Shown here: in pieces, positions 42,691 to 50,740 of the stretch
Layout of the letters: each line of letters begins with the position of its first letter
Position numbering within the stretch: the first letter of the stretch is position 1
Source: Deltaproteobacteria bacterium
Lineage (GTDB): Bacteria > Desulfobacterota > Desulfomonilia > UBA1062
Length of the DNA stretch: 64,000 nucleotides
Assembly (NCBI GenBank): GCA_029547045.1
Contig: JAKPQL010000121.1
Coordinates: forward strand, 1-64,000
Direction: 5' to 3'
Made by a program: the position numbers and the translations under genes
The notes under the pieces: model-generated
Database searches by the model: none
The model's input: the letters and a program-made list of their open reading frames with translations, nothing else
Told to the model about the DNA's origin: nothing

Positions 42691-43164
42691 TCATCCCGGG
42701 GTGTAGATGAACTCCACCACCTTCAGGTACACCGGGTAACTCGCCTCAACCAGCATGAGGATATCCTCTTTCGAGAAAAGGCGGCCCCTCCCGATGCCCG
42801 GGCACCTGAGCCGGTTCTCCTCCCAGGCGAGGAGCGACCGCATGTTCTGGAACCAGAAGGGGAAGGTGGCGCACTGAACCGGCCTGACAGGGTAGATGAC
42901 GCACCCGTTCTCGTAGAAGATGCACCTGCCCTGTTCCGCCTCACGCACCGTATACCCGTCCTTGAAGGGGTCGAGCATCCGCTCCTCGAGCACCTCCCCG
43001 GGTATACCGAGGAACGCCGCGGCACGGCGGACTTCATCCCTGTCCATGTACACGATGCCCGGTTCGCCGGTGCAGCATGCGCCGCATCGGGTGCATTCGA
43101 AGCGGATGCCGTTGTCGAAAAAGTGTTTCCTGTCGTGGAACGATCCGGGAATGGTGCTGTTCAT
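42691..43164 (-). CDS. YkgJ-family cysteine-cluster protein
   Basis: A 157-residue protein with the YkgJ/UPF0153 cysteine pattern: CTRCGACC near residues 20-27, then a Cys in QGRCIFYENGCVIY and the ending RPVQCATFPFW. Such proteins are expected to bind zinc or an iron-sulfur cluster; their role is not established. GGGGAGG precedes the ATG. It is divergent from the ferredoxin gene across 196 bases. Confidence 0.92.
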   Translation of the reverse strand: MNSTIPGSFHDRKHFFDNGIRFECTRCGACCTGEPGIVYMDRDEVRRAAAFLGIPGEVLEERMLDPFKDGYTVREAEQGRCIFYENGCVIYPVRPVQCATFPFWFQNMRSLLAWEENRLRCPGIGRGRLFSKEDILMLVEASYPVYLKVVEFIYTPG

Positions 43165-43297
43165 GGACTGGCCTCCCCCTGTTGCAGGACATATAGACGA
43201 ATCGACGGAAAAAGGTCAACATCTGCAGCGCCTTTGCCCCGCGCCCGGCATCCCTTCCCCTTCCCTTCTCGGCAAGGATCAAAGGCGAAAAAAATAC

Positions 43298-43324
43298 TTG
43301 CCATTTCATTCCAATTCCTATACC
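43298..43324 (+). promoter_or_regulatory. weak candidate promoter of the ferredoxin gene
   Basis: TTGCCA and TATACC are separated by only 15 bases, about 37 bases before the ferredoxin ATG. The surrounding AT-rich stretch is unusual for this genome. Spacing is short, so the call is weak. Confidence 0.3.
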
Positions 43325-43360
43325 AACCAAGCAGGAAACCCGGAAAGGAGAGGTGCTGCA

Positions 43361-43534
43361 ATGGCTTACGTAATTACCGATGAATGCATATCATGTGGAA
43401 CATGTGCAGACGAGTGCCCGGTTGACGCGATCAGCGAGGGTGAAGACAAGTACGTCATCGACCCGGAGCTGTGCACCGACTGCGGGACCTGTGCCGACGC
43501 ATGTCCCACCGAGGCCATCGTGCCCGGAGAGTAA
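43361..43534 (+). CDS. 2[4Fe-4S] ferredoxin
   Basis: A 57-residue clostridial-type ferredoxin. Two CxxCxxCxxxCP motifs, CISCGTCADECP and CTDCGTCADACP, ligate two low-potential [4Fe-4S] clusters, fitting an anaerobic electron-transfer role. The ATG at 43361 is preceded by AAAGGAGAGG; the frame is open upstream but without meaning. A hairpin terminator follows the stop, so it is a one-gene transcript. Confidence 0.97.
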   Translation: MAYVITDECISCGTCADECPVDAISEGEDKYVIDPELCTDCGTCADACPTEAIVPGE

Positions 43535-43547
43535 AGACTGTATCCTG

Positions 43548-43581
43548 GCAAGGCCCGGAGTACGATCCTGCCGGGCCTTGC
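43548..43581 (+). terminator. hairpin terminator after the ferredoxin gene
   Basis: A perfect 11-base-pair stem, GCAAGGCCCGG with CCGGGCCTTGC, and a 12-base loop lie 13 bases after the stop. The downstream sequence has only scattered Ts. Confidence 0.6.
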
Positions 43582-43728
43582 GCCATTCCTTGCCGTGTAG
43601 CGCCTGGAACAATCACCGTACACGCTTTCATCAGAAAACCTTTCGTCCTGTCCCGTATGCGATGATCGATGTGCAGCGTCTTGCGCACTGCATCCGGATG
43701 ATACCGGGGTTTAGGGGGATCAAAAGGA

Positions 43729-43792
43729 GTCTCCCCGTCGCACCCTCGGATGGGCCGCCAACGGGACGGCAGGGTGGTGCGGCCGGGGAGAC
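43729..43792 (-). terminator. terminator of the HU/IHF gene
   Basis: On the minus strand GTCTCCCC and GGGGAGAC pair over a long imperfect inner stem, followed by TCCTTTTGATC. It begins 17 bases after the stop of the HU-family gene. Between this and the ferredoxin terminator (43582-43728) I see nothing coding. Confidence 0.5.
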
Positions 43793-43809
43793 GTTCGTTT
43801 CTTGATCGA

Positions 43810-44100
43810 TCAGGATTTGCTGGTGAGCTTAGCCCTGAGCACATTGGAGAGCGAGAAGGTGACCACCCTGCGGGGAGAGATGGTGATCTCCTCGGCGGTC
43901 TTGGGGTTTCTTCCTCGCCGGGCGGTCTTTTCCCTGATCTTCCACTTCCCGAATCCCGAGATGCTGATGGGCTCCTTCTTGGCCAGATTTCCCTTGATGA
44001 TGTCGATGAACGTCTCGATCCCTTCGCTGGCTTCCTTCCTTGAAAGGCCCGTGTTCAGAACGATCTCGTCGATAATGCCGCTCTTCGTGAGGGTCCCCAT
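43810..44100 (-). CDS. HU/IHF-family DNA-binding protein
   Basis: A 96-residue histone-like protein. It has the HU/IHF dimer fold signature: helical N-terminus (MGTLTKSGIIDEIVLNTGLS), the FGKWKIREKTARRGRNPKT beta-arm and the closing VVTFSLSNVLRAKL. The arm sequence is closer to IHF alpha than to HU, but subunit identity is not certain. AAAGGAGG lies 10 bases before the ATG. A lone gene with its own terminator. Confidence 0.94.
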   Translation of the reverse strand: MGTLTKSGIIDEIVLNTGLSRKEASEGIETFIDIIKGNLAKKEPISISGFGKWKIREKTARRGRNPKTAEEITISPRRVVTFSLSNVLRAKLTSKS

Positions 44101-44175
44101 ATGGCACCGTCCTCCTTTGTGGTCAGGGAGATAACTATAACTACAGAGAATTATTAATGCGGATACCCGCCCATG

Positions 44176-44523
44176 TCAATATCCGAATGGATAATATGAA
44201 GATTTTGGGAATTTCAGAACCCCCATGTCACGGGTGAGGATAAGCTTGAGATCGGACACCTTGATCATCTGCACCTCGTGCTTCACCCCGTAGGTAAAGG
44301 GGAAGAGGTGGATCTTGCCTGCCAGGTCGGATTCCTCGACTGGGGAAAGCCTGATCTTCCATCCCATCTTCCTCATCCTGGGCACGACGGTCTTCAGCTC
44401 AGGCCAGGTGAAGCACTCGCTCCAGTAATCCTCTTCCTGGACGCCGGTGGGGTTGGCGTTCTCCTTGATGACCTCGTACCTTCCCAGGGACGGTACGATT
44501 ATCTGAATGTTGTAGCGCCTCAT
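44176..44523 (-). CDS. unknown 115-residue protein
   Basis: Not recognised. The sequence reads as a mixed alpha/beta soluble protein: MRRYNIQIIVPSLGRYEVI at the start, then an acidic helix-rich middle (WSECFTWPELKTVVPRMRKM) and a beta-rich end with LILTRDMGVLKFPKSSYYPF. No signal peptide or membrane helix. AGGAGG lies three bases before the ATG at 44523; a GTG further upstream lacks a site. It stands between HU and radA on the same strand with gaps of 75 and 110 bases. Confidence 0.7.
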   Translation of the reverse strand: MRRYNIQIIVPSLGRYEVIKENANPTGVQEEDYWSECFTWPELKTVVPRMRKMGWKIRLSPVEESDLAGKIHLFPFTYGVKHEVQMIKVSDLKLILTRDMGVLKFPKSSYYPFGY

Positions 44524-44633
44524 GATCCTCCTATCGTCACCGGCAGTGCCTGTCTTGAGTTGAATCACAGGGGATCCGTACTTGAAAATGGTAACGATGA
44601 GGCAGGAAAAGTCAATGCGGGCGCTATGCCTTT

Positions 44634-45989
44634 TCAGGAGATGGTTCTGAGCGCAGAACCCACGTCCGCAAGCGTCTGGATGGTGATACCGGCCATGCCG
44701 GACATCCTGTCTTTGTTGGAAGCGGGGATGAAGATGCGGGAGAAACCCATTTTGCAGGCCTCCCTGATGCGCGACTCCATGTGGTTCACGGGCCGCAGCT
44801 CACCCGAGAGGCCGATCTCCCCGATGAAGACAGAGCCTCTGGGCACGGGCCTGTCCAGCGCGCTCGACGCGACGGCCATGAACAGGGCGAGGTCCACGGC
44901 CGGCTCGCGTACCTTGAAACCGCCCGCGATGTTCACCACGATATCCGACTGGGAGAGGTACATGCCCGCCCTCTTCTCCATCACGGCGAGCAGGACCGCG
45001 AGCCGTGACGGGTCCGACCCCATGGTGATCCTCCGGGGCATGCTGTATGCGGTCCTGCTCACCAGGGCCTGCACCTCCACCACGAAGGCCCGACTCCCCT
45101 CGCAGGTGGCCATGACCGCGCTCCCCGGGGTTTCACCGCCGAGCCCGTGGATGAAGATGGCCGACGGGTCCTTGACCTCGCTGAGCCCGTCGGACCTCAT
45201 CTCGAAGACCCCTATCTCGCCCGAGGTGCCGAACCGGTTCTTGACGGTCCGCACGATGCGGTAGGCCCCGGTATCGTCTCCCTCGAAGGCGAGCACCGTG
45301 TCCACCATGTGCTCCAGGACCTTGGGGCCCGCCACAAGGCCGTCCTTGGTGACATGCCCCACGATGAACACCGTGACGCCTGCGGACTTCGCGATGTCCA
45401 TGAGCGCACCCGCGCAGTGCCGTATCTGTGACACGCTTCCCGGTGGCGCATCGATCTTCTCCGAACAGATCGACTGGATGGAGTCGACAACCACGAGCCC
45501 GAATGCGTTCGCCTCGATCTCCTCGCCGATCCGTTCCAGGACCACCTCGGGAAAGATCATGAACCCGTCCGATTCCAGCCTCAGCCTGTTCGCACGCATC
45601 TTGATCTGCTGCGCAGACTCCTCCCCGCTCGCATAGAGGACCTTCATGCCGGCCTGTGCGAGGTTGTGGGCCATCTGAATCATGAGGGTGGACTTCCCGA
45701 TGCCCGGGTCTCCGCTCATGAGCACGAAGGATCCCTCCACCACGCCGCCGCCGAGCACCCGGTCGAGCTCACCGATTCGGCAGCTGCTCACCAGGGAGCT
45801 GCCGGCGCTGATCTCGTGCAGCGCCATGGGTCTTGTCCGGCCTGCACTGCGCTGGGGGAGGGGCTTCTCCTCGACGAGCACATCCTCTTCGAGGCTGTTC
45901 CACTGCCCGCACTGGGCGCATCTGCCCATCCACTGGGGGTGCGTGAAGCCGCAGGAGCTGCAGCGGAAGATCTTCCTGGGACGTGCCAT
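44634..45989 (-). CDS. radA: DNA repair protein RadA
   Basis: RecA-like branch-migration ATPase, 451 residues. The N-terminal zinc finger CSSCGFTHPQWMGRCAQCGQW, the Walker A GDPGIGKST near residue 95, the KNRFG motif typical of RadA and the C-terminal Lon-protease-like domain ending in an ASNKDRMSGM-like stretch are all present. It overlaps the gspE stop by one base, so DNA repair is translationally coupled to a secretion operon. Confidence 0.96.
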   Translation of the reverse strand: MARPRKIFRCSSCGFTHPQWMGRCAQCGQWNSLEEDVLVEEKPLPQRSAGRTRPMALHEISAGSSLVSSCRIGELDRVLGGGVVEGSFVLMSGDPGIGKSTLMIQMAHNLAQAGMKVLYASGEESAQQIKMRANRLRLESDGFMIFPEVVLERIGEEIEANAFGLVVVDSIQSICSEKIDAPPGSVSQIRHCAGALMDIAKSAGVTVFIVGHVTKDGLVAGPKVLEHMVDTVLAFEGDDTGAYRIVRTVKNRFGTSGEIGVFEMRSDGLSEVKDPSAIFIHGLGGETPGSAVMATCEGSRAFVVEVQALVSRTAYSMPRRITMGSDPSRLAVLLAVMEKRAGMYLSQSDIVVNIAGGFKVREPAVDLALFMAVASSALDRPVPRGSVFIGEIGLSGELRPVNHMESRIREACKMGFSRIFIPASNKDRMSGMAGITIQTLADVGSALRTIS

Positions 45990-47686
45990 TACTGCTGGGT
46001 GACCCGCAGGACTTCCTCGATGGTGGTGATGCCGTCCTCAACCTTGCGGGCACCGTCCTGGCGCAGCGTATGGAGTCCCTCTTGAACGGCCTGCTTCTTG
46101 ATGATGGTGGAGTCCGAGGTCTTCAGGATGGTGGTCTTGATGGAGTCGCTCATCATGAGGATCTCGTAGATGCCCGACCTGCCCTTGTACCCGGTGCCGA
46201 TGCACTCCTTGCACCCGGCCCCCCGCCAGAGGTAACCCTCCTTGCCCAGCAACTCCTTGGACAGTCCGACCTCCAGGAGGGACTCGCTCTCCGGAAAGTA
46301 CTGCTGCTTGCAGAAGGGACAGATCTTCCGGGTCAGCCTCTGGGCGAGAATGGCGTTCACCGACGACGTCACCAGGAAGGGCTCGATGCCCATGTCGATG
46401 AGCCTGGTCACGGCGCTCGCCGAATCGTTTGTGTGCAGGGTGGAGAAGACCAGGTGACCAGTCAGGGCCGCCTGGATGGCGATCTCCGCGGTCTCCAGGT
46501 CGCGTATCTCGCCCACGAGGATCACGTCAGGGTCCTGGCGCACGATGGAGCGCAGTCCGGATGCGAAGGTGAGCCCCACCTTCACGTTCACGGGGATCTG
46601 GCCGATGCCCTTGAGCTGGTACTCGATGGGGTCCTCGATGGTGAGGATGTTCTTGTCCGGCGAGTTGATCCTGCTCAGCATGGAGTAGAGCGACGTGGTC
46701 TTGCCCGAGCCCGTGGGGCCCGTCACCAGGATGATGCCGTGCTCCTGCCTGACGAGCCGCTCCACGATGGCCAGGTCGTCGGGGTAGAACCCCAGTTCCT
46801 CCAGTCCCAGCAGAACCGAGGACTTGTCCAGGATCCTCATCACCACCCGCTCCCCGTTCACCGTGGGCACGGTGGATATCCTCAGGTCCACCGAGTGATC
46901 GCCGAGCTTGATGCCGATCCTCCCGTCCTGGGGGAGACGCTTCTCAGCGATGTTGAGCATGGCCATGACCTTGATGCGCGACACCACGGCGGGGTGGAGC
47001 CGCTTGGGAAGGCTCAGGACGTCGTGGAGGATTCCGTCGACGCGGAAGCGGATCTTCACGTCGCTCTGGTAGGGTTCCACGTGGATGTCCGAGGCCCGCT
47101 CACGGAAGGCCTGCACCATGAGCCGGTTCACCATGCGGATGATGGGCGCCTCGGTTTCCATGGCCGTGATGTCCTGGATGCTCTCGAGGTCCCGGAGGAT
47201 CTCGTCGTCCTCCTCCTCGATATCCTCCATGATGTCCTTGGCACTCTCGTCCTTCATCTCCACGAGACGGTTGATGGCCCCCAGAATCTCCTGCCTCGGG
47301 GCGAGAACCCTCCTGATGTCCCTGACGTGCAGGGCGCGGGTGATGTCGTAGAAAGCCTCCTGCTCCGCAGGGTCATGCACCGCCACCACCATGACGTCGC
47401 CCTGCTGCTTGACGGGGACCATGACGTACTTCCTCAGGTAGTTCACCGGCAGCTTCTCCAGGAGGGTCGCATCCACCTCCAGGTCACCGATGACCTGGAG
47501 CACGGGGATGTCCCACACCCTGCCCAGGGCAGTCACCAGGTCGTGGTCGCTCACCATGCCCGTTGCGGACAGGGCCTCGCGGAGCGTGATGCCCTTCTCC
47601 GCCACGACCTGTCTGGCCCGATCCATGGACGAAGGATCGAGGACCTGCATCTCGATCAGGACGTTCTCAAGGCTTGTTCTTCTCAT
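45989..47686 (-). CDS. gspE: type II secretion ATPase GspE
   Basis: Hexameric ATPase driving pseudopilus assembly, 565 residues. An N-terminal GspE-N domain is followed by the secretion ATPase core with Walker A GPTGSGKTTSLYSML, an Asp box and Walker B, and a His box region. The four-Cys zinc site (CPFC and later CKEC) of the GspE/PilB group is present. It overlaps the secretin gene by 20 bases. gspF, the pseudopilins and gspL/M are not in this window. Confidence 0.94.
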   Translation of the reverse strand: MRRTSLENVLIEMQVLDPSSMDRARQVVAEKGITLREALSATGMVSDHDLVTALGRVWDIPVLQVIGDLEVDATLLEKLPVNYLRKYVMVPVKQQGDVMVVAVHDPAEQEAFYDITRALHVRDIRRVLAPRQEILGAINRLVEMKDESAKDIMEDIEEEDDEILRDLESIQDITAMETEAPIIRMVNRLMVQAFRERASDIHVEPYQSDVKIRFRVDGILHDVLSLPKRLHPAVVSRIKVMAMLNIAEKRLPQDGRIGIKLGDHSVDLRISTVPTVNGERVVMRILDKSSVLLGLEELGFYPDDLAIVERLVRQEHGIILVTGPTGSGKTTSLYSMLSRINSPDKNILTIEDPIEYQLKGIGQIPVNVKVGLTFASGLRSIVRQDPDVILVGEIRDLETAEIAIQAALTGHLVFSTLHTNDSASAVTRLIDMGIEPFLVTSSVNAILAQRLTRKICPFCKQQYFPESESLLEVGLSKELLGKEGYLWRGAGCKECIGTGYKGRSGIYEILMMSDSIKTTILKTSDSTIIKKQAVQEGLHTLRQDGARKVEDGITTIEEVLRVTQQ

Positions 47687-50003
47687 CGGGATTCGCCTTC
47701 CCGGGAGCCGTCATGCCCTCCAGCAGCCTGTCCGCCTCCTCCGATTTCTCCCTGTAGAGCGCCTGGGTCTTGTCATCAGTGTCGATGATCATGGGCGTGA
47801 GGAAGATGTACAGATTCGTCTTCTCCCTGCTCCTGGTCAGCGTCTTGAAGAGGTACCCCAGGAGCGGTATGTCGCCCAGCAGCGGCACGCGGTAGTCGCC
47901 CAGCGTAAGGGTATCGCCGATGAGGCCGCCGATTACCATGGTGGATCCATCCTTGATGTTCACCGTGGTGGATGCGGACCGTTTCAGCGTCGAGGGGGCG
48001 TACTCGTCACCCGTGCTGCCCGGGACCAAGGTGGTGATCTCCTGGAAGAGGTTCATCCGGATGTTCCCCTGCTGGTTGATCTGGGGGGTGAGCTTGAGGG
48101 TGACTCCCACGTCGCGGTAGTCATAGGTACGCACGGTGCGGTCGATGTTCGTGGAGTCGGTGTCCTCGCGGGTCACATAGGGGATGTTGGCGCCCACCTT
48201 GATCTCGGCCTCCTTGTTGTCCATGGTGAGGATCTGGGGCGTGGAGATGATGTGCACGTCCGAGTCCTGGGCCATGGCGTTGATGAAGGAGGACATGTTG
48301 GGGAAGGTGAGCTTGGTGCTGCCGCTGGTGATGGTGATGGCCTCCCCGATCACGCCCACCAGGGGGCCGCCGGGAAGGTCCGTAGGGCTGGTGATGAAGC
48401 TCTGGCCTGTCCTGCCGATGACCGCGCCGGTCCGCTTCCCGCTGTCATAGGTGAAGTCCTCGGCAAAGGTCCACTCGACGCCCACCTTGAAATCCTTGGT
48501 GGTGTTGACTTCCATGATGGCGGCCCGGACGTAGACCTGCTTGCGCGGGATGTCCAGGAACCGGATGGTCTCCATGATGCTCTTGTACTGGTAGGGGTCT
48601 GCGTAGATGATGAGCGAGTTCGTTTCCTTGTCAGGGCTGATCTTGATGTTCTGCTGCTTCAGGGCCGGGTTCTGCACGGACCGGGCCCGGGCCGCTGCAG
48701 CGGCGCCGGCCTGTGCGGTCGTCCCCGTGGCGGCCTGGGCCTGGGAATCCGGGCTCTCAGGCGTAGGGATCTCGGTGAGGACCTTGGCAAGGTCCTCGGC
48801 GTTGGCGTGCTGGAGGTAGTACACGTGGATATCCTCCTTGCCCGTGGGCGTGGGGATGTCCAGCTTCCGTATGAGGTCTTCGATCCCCTGGAGATTCTGG
48901 GGAGGAGCCATGACGATCATGGAGTTGGTCCGTTCGTAGGGGATGATCTTGGTGGCGGTCTTCTGGCCGGCGGTTTCCGGCTGTCGGGCCGTCCTCAGCC
49001 GCTGGATCTCATCCTGCCTCCCCTCGGAAAGGATCTCGCTCAGTTTGGCTGAGAGGTCGGCTGCGGATGCGTAGGTGAGTGGGATGATCTTCACCTCCTG
49101 GGCAAAACCCGCCACGTCGATGACCTTGAGGATGTCCATGATCTTCTTGATGTTGGACTTGTTGTCCGTGACGATGAGCACATTGCTCTGGGGATAGGAC
49201 AGCAGCTGGGAAGAGGCCTTGGACATGAGGGGGGACAGGAGGTTCCTCATGTCGTTTGCGTCCGCGAACTTGAGCTGGATGATCTGGGTCACCATGGTGT
49301 CGTCCTTGATCAGGGGCACCTCAGTGGTGGTGTCCAGGCTCTTGGTGATGGCGTCGGCGGCCTTCACGATCTTGGTGACCCCGCCCATGTCCACAGTCCC
49401 GAAACCGTTGACCTCGAGAACGCTCAGGAAGACCCGGTAGGCCTCGTCCATGGTCATCTTCCTCGGCGAGATCACCGTGATCTTGCCGGACACCTTATCA
49501 TCTATGATGAAGTTCTTGCCCGTGATGTCGGCGATGAACTTGATGAACACCTTTATGTCCACGCCGTCGAAGTCCATGGTGATGAACTGCCCGCCGGCAT
49601 CCACGGACGCCTTCGGCTCCGGCCGCGAGGTCGGCTGGGCCGCCGGCCGTGGCTGAGGCATCGGCACGGAGGACGGGGCCGACATGACCGGGGGGTTCTC
49701 CCTGCGGGGCTCTGGCTGTTCCTCCACCTGAGCTGGCGGCGTCGTGACCAGGCCTGGTTCTCTCTTCATGAGCTCCGGGTTCTGCCTCTTGAAGGTGCTC
49801 AGGGGGATAACCGTCTCCTTGGGGGGCTGCGCACCCTGGTTCGTCGTGGCCTGCGTCCTGGACGGTTCCGTCCGTGCAGGCTGGGTGACCTGTTTCTGTG
49901 CGGGGGCAGGCGTCTCCTCCTGGATGAGCCGTGCGCCCCAGCATATGGTGACGCACAGCAGAACGATGAGAACCACACCACCCATGACCCTGTGTATGTC
50001 CAT
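47667..50003 (-). CDS. gspD: type II secretion secretin GspD
   Basis: Outer-membrane secretin of 778 residues. A hydrophobic N-terminal segment (VMGGVVLIVLLCVTICWGA) is followed by an unusually long Pro/Gln/Thr-rich linker of about 100 residues. Then come the N0 domain (FDGVDIKVFIKFIADITGKN), N1-N3 domains (LKFADANDMRNLLSPLMS; LTYASAADLSAKLSEIL; YYLQHANAEDLAKVL), and the C-terminal secretin barrel with the signature VPLLGDIPLLGYLF. The start at 50003 follows AAGGGGG. An N-terminal hydrophobic anchor with a long linker differs from a classic cleaved signal; it might first be inserted in the inner membrane. Confidence 0.93.
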   Translation of the reverse strand: MDIHRVMGGVVLIVLLCVTICWGARLIQEETPAPAQKQVTQPARTEPSRTQATTNQGAQPPKETVIPLSTFKRQNPELMKREPGLVTTPPAQVEEQPEPRRENPPVMSAPSSVPMPQPRPAAQPTSRPEPKASVDAGGQFITMDFDGVDIKVFIKFIADITGKNFIIDDKVSGKITVISPRKMTMDEAYRVFLSVLEVNGFGTVDMGGVTKIVKAADAITKSLDTTTEVPLIKDDTMVTQIIQLKFADANDMRNLLSPLMSKASSQLLSYPQSNVLIVTDNKSNIKKIMDILKVIDVAGFAQEVKIIPLTYASAADLSAKLSEILSEGRQDEIQRLRTARQPETAGQKTATKIIPYERTNSMIVMAPPQNLQGIEDLIRKLDIPTPTGKEDIHVYYLQHANAEDLAKVLTEIPTPESPDSQAQAATGTTAQAGAAAAARARSVQNPALKQQNIKISPDKETNSLIIYADPYQYKSIMETIRFLDIPRKQVYVRAAIMEVNTTKDFKVGVEWTFAEDFTYDSGKRTGAVIGRTGQSFITSPTDLPGGPLVGVIGEAITITSGSTKLTFPNMSSFINAMAQDSDVHIISTPQILTMDNKEAEIKVGANIPYVTREDTDSTNIDRTVRTYDYRDVGVTLKLTPQINQQGNIRMNLFQEITTLVPGSTGDEYAPSTLKRSASTTVNIKDGSTMVIGGLIGDTLTLGDYRVPLLGDIPLLGYLFKTLTRSREKTNLYIFLTPMIIDTDDKTQALYREKSEEADRLLEGMTAPGKANPDEKNKP

Positions 50004-50023
50004 GATTCCCCCTTGCTCCCCCC

Positions 50024-50740
50024 TTATTCTGCAGGGCGCATTATGGCCTTGAACTCCCTGTCGTCCCTGAGCGAGGCCAGGTCGGGGTCCCTGCTCGCCC
50101 ACAGCCTCACTTCCGGCTGCATGGCTGCAGCCTGGCTCAGCGACGACAGCGCGGCGCCTTTCTTGTTCAGCCTCGCATAGGCGCAGGCCATGTTGTACAG
50201 CGGCTCGACGTATTCCGCAGAGTTCTTCCTCGCCTGGACAAAGTACGTCAGCGCCTGCGCTGGATCACCTTTAGCTAATAACACACTCCCCATATTATTC
50301 AATATCCGCGGTTCATCAGGCTTCATTTTCCGGGCCTCTTCCAGGACCGCCAGGGCTTCGTCGAACCGCTGAACCCCGTAATACAGCTCTCCCAGACGCA
50401 TGCGCCCTTCAATATGTGTCGGCGAGATCGCAATGACCTCCCGGTACGCCTCGATGGCGCCGTCCGGGTCATCCTTGAGGCGGAGGCGGTCCGCCTTGTT
50501 CATGAGGTCTGCCACCCTCTCCTGGTCCGCAGCCCGGTTCTCTGCCGGGGCCGTCTTCTGCCTGTCTCCCACGAGCGAGACGCCGTATACCAGGGCAAGG
50601 GTGAGCGCCGAGCTGACGAGGATCGCTGCCGCGACTACCCTGACCATCCTGGCGCCCCCGTGGGGCTGTGGTCCGTCTGAGAGGGGAGGAATCGGCCTGT
50701 TCGCCTGGGTCCTCTTCAGGGCGTCATAGATGGAGCTCAC
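50024..50740 (-). CDS. membrane-anchored TPR protein with GspB-like start
   Basis: A 238-residue bitopic protein. The N-terminus MSSIYDALKRTQ is the short motif seen at the start of GspB-like partners of ExeA/GspA. A membrane helix (VRVVAAAILVSSALTLALVYGV) comes next, then about four TPR units (GAIEAYREVIAISPTHIEGR; RFDEALAVLEEARKMKPDEP; GDPAQALTYFVQARKNSAEY). It overlaps the upstream ATPase gene as ATGA and precedes gspD by 20 bases. It probably replaces GspB in guiding secretin assembly; that is inference. Confidence 0.85.
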   Translation of the reverse strand: MSSIYDALKRTQANRPIPPLSDGPQPHGGARMVRVVAAAILVSSALTLALVYGVSLVGDRQKTAPAENRAADQERVADLMNKADRLRLKDDPDGAIEAYREVIAISPTHIEGRMRLGELYYGVQRFDEALAVLEEARKMKPDEPRILNNMGSVLLAKGDPAQALTYFVQARKNSAEYVEPLYNMACAYARLNKKGAALSSLSQAAAMQPEVRLWASRDPDLASLRDDREFKAIMRPAE